A DNA stretch of 64,000 nucleotides from Dimorphilus gyrociliatus (GCA_904063045.1 CAJFCJ010000023.1:186001-250000); one strand, 5' to 3'. Positions 51,248 through 64,000 are shown, numbered from the stretch's first letter. Notes: generated from the sequence alone by a model not told the origin. Translations and numbers: made by a program.

Positions 51248-54200
51248 CTATTGGAGGTTGGCCGTAGCGTAGCCAATGAACTTAATGTCTATAGATTTCA
51301 CTTCTGAAAGATCTATATCGGAGCTTCGATCAGGAGAAACTCTTATTTGCCAAGTTGTGTACGGTGTTATGTGGTTGATGATGTTGCGGAATGGTTTGTA
51401 AACATCCGCTTTAATGGAGACGAAACCTATGAAAAGAAAATTGTAAATAGTACGAATGGTAAATTTTAAAAAACATGAAAGAGAAACCAACCATTTTCTA
51501 AGTTATATTCGTAAGTCAGGGATAAGGGTCTCGTAAGGAAATTATAAAGCTGTCCTCTATTCTTGCCTTGGTACAATCCGGAACATTGAATTAAAATCTT
51601 TAGAATATTATTCTCTCCAGTAGACTTTGCTCCTGGTAACGTTATCTGCAATAATAAGAAATTACCTCTTTCATATCTCTCTTCTCCCTCCCTACCCTGC
51701 TATTTTTATTTTTATTATTTCGCTTACCTCCAATTCGGACACTCTGAACTTGTGAAGATCATTCAATTCCGGTCTATTAGTGTTTATTGTATATAGAATT
51801 GCTCTCTCTCTTTTCAAGAATTTCAATGGACAATCTTGTGCTTCTGAGCATTGGCCAGGCTTATCGGTTAGTTTCACGATTCTGTTAATGGTTGACGGAG
51901 AATCGGGAAGCAAAAGACCATCTCGTCTAGCCGCGTTGATTCTTAATAAAAGTTGAGAAAGTGATTCTCCAAAATTTGGTCTGGAGCTATCCTTACAAAC
52001 TTGAAGATTTTCGTAAAAGTAAGCACGGCAAAATTGTATAAGTATAGCATTCAAGTCGAGTCTAACTTCGTAGGTTTGTTCAGCCATAGCCTTTAGAACT
52101 TTATCTTTATTTCCGAAATTTTGTTCGAGAAGCTTAAATAATTCTTTGTATCTTTTATTTTCCAATTGTTTATTCTGTAGCGTAAACCTTTTTTCTAACG
52201 CATCTCTCATCAATTCAGCTTTTTCTACCATAGCTCTAGTAAGCGCCTCTCCCCAATTGCATACAATAATCAAAGAATCGCGATATTCTTGGCTACCTGG
52301 AATTAAGTTAACTGCTTCGTGGGACAGAAGAGTAACAGCAGAATTTTTAAGTAAATTCCATCGGATTACTGAAATCTGTAATCGAGATGATCTAAGGGAA
52401 AAAGGAAGGAAGGAATTAATTTAAATAAATATGATTTTACTAATTTATTTTTAAACTAATAAAAGAAACTGCACTTGAAAAAAGTTATTGTAAGAGATCA
52501 ACACCTTGTTAAAAGCCGTACCTTGTAGCTTTAAATACTACTGTACTTAATAATATGTAGTTTAAAACTGGTACAGATATTTCATTTTTATATTAATCTA
52601 TTTATCTAACTCCTTAATAACCAACCTTTCTAGTATATCAGCGTATGATTTAAGAGTTGTAGCATTATTGGCCTCTTCAAGGTCTTTCATCAAATCTTCA
52701 GACACTTGGAAAAAATGCATAACTGTCCTTACAGTATCTGCCAAATTTTTAAGGGTTTCAGCAAGTCCAATAAAACCGTCTACTAAGAAGTTAATACTCT
52801 CTTCAAGATCGTCGTGGTCAAAGTCTTCAATACCTTCAAGAACTGTTTCTATAGCTTTAACAAATTTATCTAAAGCTGTTTCAATCTGTCCGTTTGTTGC
52901 GTTCACAGTATTATTATTAAATGCTTCTCCAAAGTATAATGCATTAGCTCTAGCTTCTTCGTAATGTTTTTTCAACCTCCAATAAGTTGCGTTGGACCTT
53001 TCAATCGCGCCAAGTGAAGCTGATAAAGCCAACGAAGCATCTTCAATATTAGCATTTGAATGTATATCAATCATTTCCCTAACCTAAACGGATAAAATAT
53101 AAGATTGAATGGTTTGTTTTTTAATGATAGATACTATTTTTAATGAACCTTTTCTCTGAAATCTTGTGCATTTATTGTATCGACCAGAATAGCATTAAAG
53201 TGGCTGTCATAAATACTTATTTTGTTGTAGTAATTATCAAGAAGATGAAGGAAAAATTGCTTTGAATAGAATGGAACTGGTCTGATGTTCTTTCTCACTA
53301 TTGTTGTAATTTGGGATCTCTTGGCGTCAAGACTTCCAAATAAATCTTTAGCTTCTTCTATATCGGAAAATGCATTACCAATATAGTCCATTATAGCGAA
53401 TGCATATTGAGAGTTTGGATTCTCTTCTAGTAATATGCTAGAGCACATCCAACTTTGCCTTGCGTGAAGCATATCCTGGTTAGGTCCATGCAACTTGTAA
53501 GTGTTCATATCAAAGTCGAACATTGTAGCTTCGTTAGCAATATTAATAAATTGCGCTTTTCCATAGTTGATAAACAATTGGCGAGTTTTAATATGAAGGG
53601 AGTAAGTTAACGTGAGGCTTTCTTCAAGGAGGATGGTTTGAGCATAAATATAAACTTTTTTAGCATTTGGTCCAACGTATGTGGGTAGATTCTTTAAGTT
53701 AAAGAAAAAGAATCTCAGAATAACTTCATCATCATTGTCCTTCAATCCTTCTGGATGATATATTCTCCCGCATGGCTTGTAGCAGTCATCACTGCAGATC
53801 GGATCTTTTAACGGGATCTTTGGAGTTGTTTCGGAGTGTATAACAAGACTAAAAGAGGAGAAGTTTAGTTTCAATAAAACCAATATAAATAAGGAAATAG
53901 AAAATTTTCCCTTTCCCCTCTCCCTTCCTCCCTCTCCCAACATTTTTTTCATCAGTTTTTAGTCTATTACTTACGTCTTTGTAATGATAGAACGCAATTT
54001 TGGGTATTGACTGAATAGGCTAGTTTGAATTGCTCTAACTGACCCAGTTGGATCATATCTGAAAAAGATATTCTGTCTTTAATGAATATAAACATAAAAA
54101 GAATTAAAAATTAGCAAAAAATAATTCGGTTAGTAGGTTAAAATTTATACTTCTCAGGGATTACGTACTTTCAAAAATATAAGAGATCATCGTGGACCTC

Positions 54201-56177
54201 TTAACTCTTATCTTACCAGAAGGATAAAGACTTCCTTAGTTAATCATTTAAATAACTTTCTCAAGTACGCGACTCTCCATTAGCAATAGGAATATATTGA
54301 TAAAGACAAGCTAATTATTAAGTAACCACTTTCGATAACAAGCGTTTCTATCTTGAGTGCGTAGAAAGATTAATTATTTCTATAGGTTAACCTATCGAAA
54401 AGTCCTTTACACAGATTTATTATTGAGAACTTTGAGATAAACAAGACAGACTCTATAGTTACAGTACACTGGGTCTCATTAAAAGATTAAATATTCAATG
54501 TAAAAAATAAGAAGAGTATCTCTTAGAAATTGGAAATTTCCAAATTACATTACGTATCCATAGACACCATATAAATCAATTAAGAAAAGTTACAACAATT
54601 ACAGGCCTAATTTATTTAAATGAACCTTTTAAATTATTGCAGTACTTCTTGCCTAATTATGTAATATCTCTTATAATTTTACTTTTAGGTGTAGAAATGT
54701 GCAAAGTATCTAGTTATTACTTACAATTTTACCATATCCCTCTTATAAGGCGCAACTAATCTTTGAGCAAGTTCTGTTTCGTAAATTGCGTCGGCATTTT
54801 TTCCACCGCAATTTTCCATAAAATATCTTGGACAAGAAACGGAACATTCGCTCTCTTGTACAGATGTTGCTGGAAATTCATCGGAACATTTACAATCTCC
54901 TTCTCTAACGGAAGCATACATTTTGTTGTTTTTAGCGCAAGCTTCAATACAATGTCGTGCTGCTTGTGGATTTCTCTTATCCCATAGGATTGTATTAAAA
55001 GCACTCTGATAACATCCATTATATCTAGGATCTATTGAAAAAAAAAAGTGAAATAATAATATAAAGTCCCAATTAAATGTTAATTTCTCACCTTTGGGAA
55101 CATTATAAACGTTATTAGCATTTTCTCCACCGCAAATTTGTCCTCCATTTCCAGGACAATGTTTATTACAATTATCGGCAGTTGAATGCTTTCTATGAAG
55201 GTTATTTCCACAAAAGCAATCTCTCGCATTCTAAGGAAGAAGAAAAGCACGTTTTTCTCTATTATTGCGAGAATTCCTTTTTTTTTATTAATTTAATTAT
55301 GTAAATATAATGAAAAGAGGTAAAAAATTTTCATCTTTCCCATCTTTACCATTCATCTTCCTTTTATCATTTATCTTTTTTAATATATACGTTTTTTCTG
55401 TTCTACATATATTAACCTACTTTAAAACTTTGTAATCTTCTAATTTTTATAGAATGATTACTTTATAAAATAAGAAATGGATTAATTATAAATCGTACGA
55501 TATTATGGTTCGATTAATGACGTCTTTCTCACGATTTCTTTCTATTTTATTTACTATTTTTTTTTTAAATATAAACAGAAAGAAAGTGAGATAAATTTGT
55601 TATAAATAAATATTTAATATCGTATGTTGTATGTTTTTTTTATATCTTTCTTTTTTAAGTAATGTACGATATCGATGGTTCGATATTATCGTTTGATAGT
55701 TTGTTACCTGCACACCAGCAAATCTAAAGCCTTGTTGTCGACATCCATCAATACAACTTTTTATTGTGTTCGTATCAGAAGCCCAGATGTGTTGAGGGAG
55801 GTCTTTATCATCTGCTTTGTCCTTAAAGCAGCCCAAGTGTAGTTTGTCTAGTACAGTATTTTTTTCGTCTATTTTTTTCGAATCTAAACGTTATGGAGGT
55901 TGAATAAAAATAGAATGAAAATGAAAGAAATATGAAAAAGAGTGAAAGTAGTGTACAAGTATTAAAGAAATGGAAATTGATATTTAATTGATCTCCTTAC
56001 CATTTTCAAGATGTTTCGCAATATAAGATGCTGAATAGCCTATAAAAATAATTTTAAAAGATTGATAATAGTATTAATATGCTATTTAATTGACATCTTT
56101 CCAAATAACTTACATGTATTTACGAGAAAAACTGCAGCGATAGAGGCAACGAAAAGGAAATATTGCCGGTGGAACAT
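51248..56177 (-). CDS. Secreted WSC-domain protein J with an unrecognised ~700-residue C-terminal region
   Basis: Eleven exons join in frame to 987 residues: 56177-56114, 56039-56001, 55883-55708, 55230-55092, 55031-54725, 54058-53975, 53848-53149, 53083-52626, 52391-51728, 51645-51492, 51426-51248. A signal peptide (FLFVASIAAVFLV) is followed by two WSC domains (about 51-140 and 143-230, with ICGG and NCGG Cys-Gly-Gly ends), a carbohydrate-binding module. Then follows a region shared with gene K: DCYKPCGRIYHPEGL, a beta-rich segment, a helical segment (about 500-680), [18 protein letters not shown], and a closing part with HITPYTTW and DIDLSEV. There is no membrane helix, so secretion is inferred. 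Where K has a Gly-rich hydrophobic segment, J has a polar, Asn- and acid-rich helix. I do not recognise the family of the shared region. Confidence 0.85.
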
Positions 56178-57860
56178 CTTGAATTCAAACTTACTGCTGT
56201 TTAAAAAACCTCACTTAAGCAGTAAGTAATCGATTAAAGCCGATACCAGACAATCGTATTACTTATCTAGATTATCAAAATGTAATCTTTACGAATTATC
56301 CTATTGCTTTAAGTCTTTCGGCATTAACCTTGAGTTAGCATTGCTAGTAATTATCATATTATCTTTACTACGTAAAGAACAAAGTTAGATAGTTATATTA
56401 TCTATGAAAATTTAAATCGACTATTATTTACTCACGAAAAGTAATGAATTTACGTTTAAACTGATAATTACATTCAAAGAATTTAGAGTAAATACTGTTT
56501 TGAAATAAAATTACCAACTAAATAATAGAAACCCCGCGTTTTAAATAACTTGTTGACCTGGTTAAGTAATTCATTGTTAATAAAATAAACATTTTAGTAC
56601 AAAATATAAAAGAAAATATACTAAGATCATATCATATATACATCATTTCTTTAAATATTTAACAAAATCTTCAATTTCTCGCACTTTCTTCATATTATTT
56701 ATTTAATATTGCATAGAAGGAATACATCAGAACTAATACAGTAGGACAAAAAGTGAATATTGTCTATTTAGGAGATCAAAGTTTATTAAAACAACTTTCG
56801 CATGTACTATGAACGTTTGATATTCTGGAAATGGGTACACACGTACTCGTATTTTAAAAATGTAAAGAAATAAACTATATACACGTCTATATAGTTAATT
56901 GAAAATTATTTTGAATCTAACAATTAACTGAAAGAGTTGGACTCTATAAAAGTTCATATTCTCTAATGAAAAGTTATCTTTTTGAACGAACGATAAAGAT
57001 AGTTTACTATTACGAAAAGAATAATTTATATTAATCACAATAGAATTGAATTTTATGTTAAACATTATAAATAATTGAATATTGAAAATAATGCGTTTCT
57101 CCACTTATATATAAACTGTTAAAGTATGAATAATAACAGAAATTTTACACTTTCACCTATTAATTCATGTAATAAATATTTATAATTTGATAGTTATAGT
57201 CGTTCAAGTAAACATCAGACAGGTTTGTCTAACAGACAGGATTTAAGAGTTCATAAATTAAAATTTCTTATCAGACACATTAACATTTAACGCAAGGTTG
57301 AACATAACTTATAATCATAATTGCACACTTTAAACTACAATAAGCGATAAGTCACGTATATTATCATCCTAAAAATACGACATTTTTTTACTTCTTTCTG
57401 TTATCATTTTCGCCTCAAAAATTCATTTTTGATAAATTTTGAATATTCTCTTTAGCCCTAACTTTGATTATAAACTTTGTTTGTTAAAAAATAACAAAGA
57501 TATTAATCTGATAATCTTTTAATTAATTTTTAAATTGTCTATCTATTTATGTAGATATGATTTTCTTTTAATTCATATATAAAAGGTTAAAGTATTCAAG
57601 AAGAAATGAGTAATGAAAAATGATTCAATTAAAAGTTAATAACAATTCAATTCTTATTTAAGATTATAAAATATATAATTTCTTCTTTCATCTCATTTTT
57701 ACGACGAATTTTCTAATTTTTTTCTAAATAGGTCCAATGATCAGTTGATAAGATATTCTATTTGATTGAAATTCTCATATCTACTAATGAATAAACCAGC
57801 TGATTATTTATCACTTAGTTATAAAAACCGACAATCAAATGTTTCAAAGTTACTTGCAGG
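56178..57860. promoter_or_regulatory. Head-to-head intergenic region between J and K
   Basis: A 1.7 kb spacer between the two divergent paralogues, so it must hold both promoters. TTATC/GATAA words occur near each start (for example around 56262-56278 and 57775-57812), as expected for GATA-factor control but also common in AT-rich DNA. No gene was seen inside. Confidence 0.45.
57830..57837 (+). promoter_or_regulatory. TATA-box candidate of gene K
   Basis: TATAAAAA ends 23 bases before the ATG at 57861. This implies an extremely short 5' UTR or a different start site. TTGCAG directly before GATG also looks like a splice acceptor. Confidence 0.35.
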
Positions 57861-60800
57861 ATGCGGCTTGTAATTCTCTTAGCTGTTGTAGTGGTCAGCG
57901 CTTTAGGTAATCAATCTATTAGTCTCTCTTAATCAATCGTTTTTACTCTCTATCATAGAACGTTACTATCTATGATAATAATTACTTTTTTTAGTCTATT
58001 ATTGTTTTTTTTTTTAAATAGGCGCTCCTCAAGCAAAATCGTCACCAAATGAAGTAGGAACTAGAACCAGAGAAGGTTTCTTAAACGGTGGAAAATGGAG
58101 ATGTACTTGGCATTTGAGTGGTTTTTCCTGTAGAGACGGAGATTTTCATTGCCCATGTGCTAACGGACATCAAGGATCTAATAAAATTGGCTGCTGTTAC
58201 AAATTTCCAAGGTTCGCTATCTATACCTAGAAATTCTATTTCATTTACATTTTACTTAGCATAAACGTATTTGAATATTTGTAGATGCGGTGAAATTTGC
58301 AACAAAAATACCAACTGCGACAGATATAAAAACTGTCATTCCTGCAGAAATAATGTTGGTGAACACGATAAAGTAAACGTCTGCAATACCTGCAAACCTG
58401 GTTGGGCTCTAGGTGCTGGAAATTGTCATCAAGGTATTATTTTAATTGTTTTTTAAGCTTACTAATTTGATAATTGACCGAAATAGAAATTTAATATAAT
58501 CATTATCTTATATTTTCATAAAGATATTGATGAATGTTTATCTCAAAATGGTAAATGTGATCATAAATGTCACAATACTCCTGGATCATACCATTGTACC
58601 TGTAATGATGGTTACAAGCTTGGAGAAGATAAACACAGTTGCGAAAGTAAGTACTTCGATCTATAATCAAAAAATTTTTATCTCAAAAATTTTTAACGAT
58701 AGGACTTAGCTGTGGAGACCCAGGTCCATTGGCAAACGGTGCTGTTCAAGCTACTGACAACTGGATGCACGACAGTTTTGCCAAATATTCCTGTCAGGGA
58801 AAAGGTGTTCTAGTTGGTTACGCCCAAAGAAAATGTCTCGGACAAGGAAGTTCTGTTTCATGGCAAGGAAGCGCTCCTGTCTGCAGAGGTAAAAATAAAC
58901 AATTACTTTTATTCTTGTTTTCTAATTTTAACATGAAATTTTTCCTATACATAGACAAATGTGAAATACCTGGTGAAATTCGTCGTGGATGCGGTCCTCT
59001 TGGAATAACAGAGGAAGGATGTCAACAATACGGTTGCTGCTACAAAACAGATCCTAATCCAGCTGTACCGAAATGCTACCATACTCCAGATCCCGCATTT
59101 ATAAAATTTGGAGGAATAAAACCAAAGCCCAACCATGGTAATGGCTTCTATAGTCAACCAGAATCGACCGTAGAAGGCTGTAACTTTGATTGTCAATTTG
59201 CTAACAATCTTCAATGTAAATCATTCGGTATGCGTAAAACTGGAGAATCAACACCTGCTAATATTATTCATCATAATTGCCATCTTCAAACAAAATCCGT
59301 CAGCCAATTCAATACGTCTAATGAACTCGAAGCAGATCCCAATTACGATTTATACGAAATTACTAGAGATGATTTTGTTACTCAATCCCAAAAATCTAAT
59401 ACTGTTGAACACATGTTTGAAGGATGTTTTAAAGAAGATACTAACAAGCTCGATTTTGAAGATCATATTTGGACAAGCACAAATAGAGTAACCATTCAGC
59501 ACTGTATAAAAGACTGTAGAGATCACGGTTACAGCTATGCAGCTCTTCGTGGTGGAAATATGTGCTCTTGCACCAATAATAAACATAGATTTCATGGAAC
59601 AAGCACAGAGTGTAATATAAAATGTAGCCAAAACGAGGAACAAATCTGTGGTGGTACATCGTCTAATTCTGTATATGCTGTTGATGTTAACAGAAATTTC
59701 ATTGGATGCTTCAGTGACATTGGAAATGACAGAGATTTGTCAAATAAAAGATGGGATGTAGATGCTGGCAAATCAGCTTTTGATTGTGTCCAAAAATGTA
59801 AATACGACGGATTCTTGTTCGCTGGTGTTCAAAATGGTGGTGCTTGTTATTGCGGTAATTCGTACGGTAGACACGGAGCAGCATCTGGCGAAGACAAATG
59901 CTCGTCAAAATGCAAGGGATGGCATTTGGAAAACTGCGGTGCTCGATTACAAAACGCAATCTATAATACAGAAAAACCATTTGAATATAAAAGTCCAGCA
60001 ATTAGCAAAGAGGCTACAAGAATATTTATCGAAGATGCTACTGGTATCCCAACAAAGATTTTCTCTGATTTCCCTCTATTGAAAACTGTAGTTAGTAAAA
60101 GATTGATCATCGACGCTGGTGAAGCACCAGCTATCCCTCTTACCGATCCTGAATGTGCAGAAGATTGTTACAAACCTTGCGGAAATATTTATCAACCAGA
60201 AGGTCTTATCGAAACTGGAGAGCATGTAACAGTTAGATACCTTTTCTTAGATTTAGCTACTTTGCCAACCATTGTTAGAGAAATGAATGGAAAATCTTCG
60301 GCGAAAAGCGTAAAAGTTTACGCTCAAACTGTTCTAATTAATCAAGATGTTGAAGTTGATTTCGCACTTATGATCAAGGCTAGACAAATTCTATTGGATC
60401 GCTCTAAGGCACAAAAAATCACCGTTCGTACTGCATCGGAACCCTTCAAATTTGATCTTAGCAAAGCAGTACATGATGGTGCCCCTACCGATACTTTCTT
60501 CTACAAACAAAGCTACATGTGCGCTAGAATCCTTATCGAAACAAAAGAAAAGAAGCATAAGAATATTGCTTGGAAGATTATACAAGGAATCGTTGACGAC
60601 TCTCCAGCCGCTATAAGTAAAGAAGATAAAAAGTATATTGAAGCTGTCAGAGGATTTAGAACAGAGATGAGAGGAATCCAAAGAGAAGATGTTCATTTCG
60701 TTCCTTTTTATACCAAAACCTATATGGCTGAAATATTGAAGAACTATTATGAAAAAATTACCATTTACAAAGCAGGTATATCAATTGTTTAATTAGTCTC

Positions 60801-62616
60801 TTCGACATATCCTTAAATATGACTTTCAATTTTATTAATTAAAACAAATTAAACAGATTTCGACCGTCTATCCACAACCGAAGGAGCAGCTTTCGTCTCA
60901 GCCGTTGAAGGTATGTTGAGAATTAATGTCAACACCGATATTGCTGAAGCCCGATCCAGTTTTGAAGCATCTATAAATGCTCTAACTAGATCTAATTTGA
61001 CTTTTGTTCGTATTACCCAACACTATGGTTATGCTAGAACTAGATTGGAAACTGCTAGAGTAGATTTTGAAAATGGAATCAAGGAACAACAAGGCTGGGC
61101 CATAGCCGGTGCAGTTTTGGGTTTTGTTAAAGGAATTGTTGGAGTTGTTTTCGGCGCCGTATCAATCAAGGTTGATCCAATAGGTGTGTATATTTTTTAC
61201 CTTTTCAATTCAATAATTTAGACATCTCCGTAACTGGAATCGTTTTTTTCCTCCCACGAAAAAAGGTGGCCTAGACCAAGTTATATCAAATGTTCAAGAG
61301 ATGATTGAAACAATGAAGAATTTGGCTGCTAGTATGGCTCAAATCAATGCGTTTATGGAGACGATAGATATCGCTATGCGCGAATTGGAGGATTTGGAAG
61401 GGGAATATGATTTCTCTAGATATATGCATTCTATCGAAATGACCGCTCAACTTAGAGTAAATATCATTAAATGGAAAAACCTTAGAAATTCTGCCAACAC
61501 TCTTCTCACTAGTCCATCTATTGTCAATGTTAGAGGTTCCGCAAATTATAGAAGAAGATTTTTGGATCTTAGCAATTGGGGTGAAGCTCTTACCAAGACC
61601 GCTGTAGAAAGAGCCGAAATGGTTAGACAAGCTCTCCGTAAAAGAATGCTTTTGGAGTCTAAACAGGAACAAGCCAAGAGATATGAAAAATATGTTGAAG
61701 ACTTGAAAAAGGGAATTTTATCCAACATAGCTGTTAGAGCTTTTATGGCCCAACAAACTTACGATATTCGTCTTGATCTTAACGAGGCTTTGATCACCTT
61801 CTGCAGAGCGTTCTTTTACGAAAATCTTGGAAACTGTAGAGCTCACTATAGACCACAATTCGGTGGATCTCTCTCCGATCTCCTTCTCAGAATCAACGCA
61901 GCTAGAAGAGATGCCCTATTTCTTCCCGACGCTCCATCAACCGTGAGGAGAGAAATTGTGATAAAGGACACCGATAATGATCCAGATTGTACTGATTCCG
62001 AAGCATGCCCTTTGAACTACTTAAAGAAGAACAGACAAATCATTTGGACACTTCCAACCAATCACCAAGCTATTTCAGATTTATTTAAATATAGAGTCGC
62101 TGAAATCAGACTAAATTTTGTTGGTGCGAAGAAAACTGGTCAAAACTCTAAATTGAAGGTTCAAATCGAAAGTAGCGGTGACTTTAAAGGACGCTCGAAG
62201 GATGCTAGCTATAATTTTATAACAAGAGCTCTAAGATTGACATACGAATATGATTTGGATACTTGTAAGTAGAAAACACAATATTATTTCCATTGTTGAT
62301 AAATAACATTATCAAATATATAATTAAACGCTTTTCTTCTTCTTCTATCCAATCTTTTAATAATTAATGAAATCAATTTGAATATCTTAATCATTGGCTT
62401 TCTTTTTTTATAGCTGAAATTTCTATCCATGCCGATGTCTACAGACCATTTAGAAATATTGTTAGTCATATAACTCCTTATACAACATGGATCCTGAGAA
62501 TATCCGATGATAGAAGTCGTGATATAGACCTTTCAGAAGTAACAGAATTAAGAATGAGACTCGACGGAAGTGCTGTTGATGGTGAAAATAAGAAGTTTAT
62601 GCAGTCACAAAATTAA
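57861..62616 (+). CDS. Secreted mosaic protein K (EGF, sushi, trefoil, WSC) with the same unrecognised C-terminal region as J
   Basis: Nine exons join in frame to 1,347 residues: 57861-57906, 58022-58211, 58285-58433, 58524-58646, 58703-58888, 58955-60775, 60857-61183, 61266-62264, 62414-62616. After a signal peptide come two Cys-rich segments, a calcium-binding-type EGF (DIDECL...), a sushi/CCP module (58703-58888), a P-type trefoil (CCYKTDP), a PAN-like Cys segment, two WSC domains (about 386-470 and 480-572), then the shared region (about 580-1347: [41 protein letters not shown]). Within its helical part, residues about 918-942 form a Gly/Val/Ala-rich hydrophobic segment. A long-helix pair around such a segment is also seen in alpha-pore-forming proteins, but that resemblance is one of layout only. 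Secretion is inferred; a role in mucus, gut or defence is a guess. Confidence 0.87.
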
Positions 62617-64000
62617 CTAGCATATATATCTTCATAATCCAATAATTATTACGTTCCACTTGTAAAAGTATAATAAATATCCATTTAATTGCTGCAAAAA
62701 ACAAAATAACATATAGAAAGAGCAACAACGCATAATAACAAGTTTATTAATAATAATCATATTAATAATAATCATCATCATTATCGTCATTTGTCCGTTT
62801 GAAACTATTTTTGTTATTAAGAAGAAAAATCCTTTGGGTAGTTTATTTCTATTATTTATCTCTACTTTCAAATAAAAAGAAGAGAAATCTTCATTAAAGT
62901 TTGCCAGAAAAGAAAGAGGAACGGGTATATAATGTTTATAATACAGTATATATACAGTATATATATTAAATCTATATATATATTTATTACAAATTGCATA
63001 AAAAACATCTCATTTTTGTTTATATAAGAAATAATAAAGTCTTTTCTTTTAACAATTTTATTAATCCCCTGTAGCTTTTAAGAATTTTTTTCCGGATTAG
63101 GGATTAGGGGCTAATCTTATTCTAATTTTTCTAGATAAAACTTCTTTAATTAATAAACCTACAGTATTTGAATAGGAATAGGTCATATAAGATATTTTAA
63201 TGTGAATACGTCATTAAAATAAACAGGTAATTAAGATTGAAAGAGTTGAATACCTTATGAAAAGCCAAGAAAAAGGAAAATTTCTCCAAGGGAATAACAA
63301 GAGCAATGATAATTAACTAATGAAAAACGTATTTTCTTAATTATAATACTCTAATACAATTACAGTATAATTAATTTATGTCTAAATTTAATAGAAGAGT
63401 TTGAATGAAGGATGGAAGATAAAATATATAGTAATAGTAAGCATAATAGCTATATGCTCAAGTATTCGTATACTTTAATTTTTTTATTATGGCTACAGTT
63501 AGAAGCCTATTGGAACTTGTCCATCGGAAGGCAGACCTAAATCTTCATATCCCATTCTTATCTCGAGTAAAAATAGTTTCGCTAACCAAAGCTTTAACTG
63601 AACCTGTTAATCTTAATTGGACACTTAAGATACAAATTTGCAAAGTCACATACGTGTGTTATCCTTCCTTTATGTATTAATATTAGTCTTTTTTATTTCT
63701 TGGTGATACGTTCGTTTAAAATATTTGAAGTATATATGACTAATTTAAATATTTATGTTTTTGGTTTAGGCTTTGATTTTAATCTTTTGTCTTGAAAATA
63801 ACGAAGACATTAATCATATCATGAAATATAACAGATAAATCTATCTATAGGCAAGCTTAGACCTTATAAAGTTAGCAGAGAAATAATTCATTATACTTTA
63901 ATTACTTCAAAATGGACTTTATTTTTATATAGGATTCTAGATTAAAAATAGAAAGTTCTCATTCTAAAGACAAAGGGAATGTTATTGCTTAAAAATTTAA
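62617..64000. other. Region downstream of gene K
   Basis: No supported gene. It includes a TATACAGTATA dyad pair at 62941-62965 and AT-rich sequence to the window edge. A 63-codon open frame at 63489 has no splice context or resemblance. Confidence 0.55.

Noticed and set aside
63489-63680. 63-codon frame with ATG near the right end
   Set aside because: No recognisable motif, no splice signal and no continuation could be supported.

Overview
The window reads as nuclear DNA of a small-genome invertebrate. It is strongly AT-rich, and the genes are broken by many GT-AG introns of mostly 45-80 bp. It carries metazoan families (a GRL101-type mosaic GPCR, GRAMD4, SPATS2, sigma-1 receptor, a sphingomyelin-synthase relative) and a eukaryotic tRNA-Ala with internal promoter boxes. 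The GRL101-like receptor and the compact introns suggest a spiralian, perhaps a compact-genome annelid; this is inference, not proof. Exon borders were worked out by hand from splice signals and frame, and for all genes except the SPATS2-like gene the stated coding exons join in a consistent frame.

Layout. 1-5.4 kb: a SPATS2-like gene (minus strand, runs off the left end). 5.4-8.5 kb: no gene seen. 8.5 kb: tRNA-Ala(AGC), minus. 9.1-18.3 kb: a 33-exon mosaic receptor, plus. 18.7-20.2 kb: a carnosine-N-methyltransferase-like gene, plus. 20.4-25.7 kb: a type I membrane protein with many Cys-rich ephrin-receptor-like repeats, minus. 26.1-28.6 kb: GRAMD4, minus. 31.0-38.0 kb: a minus-strand cluster of two sigma-1 receptor paralogues enclosing a D-2-hydroxyacid dehydrogenase and a small three-repeat, beta-trefoil-like protein. 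41.9-46.3 kb: a sphingomyelin-synthase-like gene with unusually large introns, minus. 51.2-62.6 kb: a head-to-head pair of secreted proteins (J, minus; K, plus) sharing a ~700-residue C-terminal region that I do not recognise from any family. The gene-poor stretches hold TA, GA/CT and TATACTGTATA-type simple sequence, a few CTCF-like motifs and a repeated CACGTG/CAGCTG composite.

Best leads. (1) The J/K pair: both carry WSC domains plus the same unrecognised region, but only K has a Gly-rich hydrophobic segment inside the helical part. (2) An ITAM-spaced tyrosine pair in the cytoplasmic tail of the ephrin-receptor-like-repeat protein. (3) A tail on the mosaic GPCR that resembles a decayed protein kinase. 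(4) A sigma-1 paralogue in which both acidic ligand-site positions are replaced, beside a paralogue that keeps them.

There is no sign of an operon, CRISPR array or intact transposon. Genes sit close together (0.2-1.5 kb apart) from 9 to 38 kb and are sparse from 38 to 51 kb.
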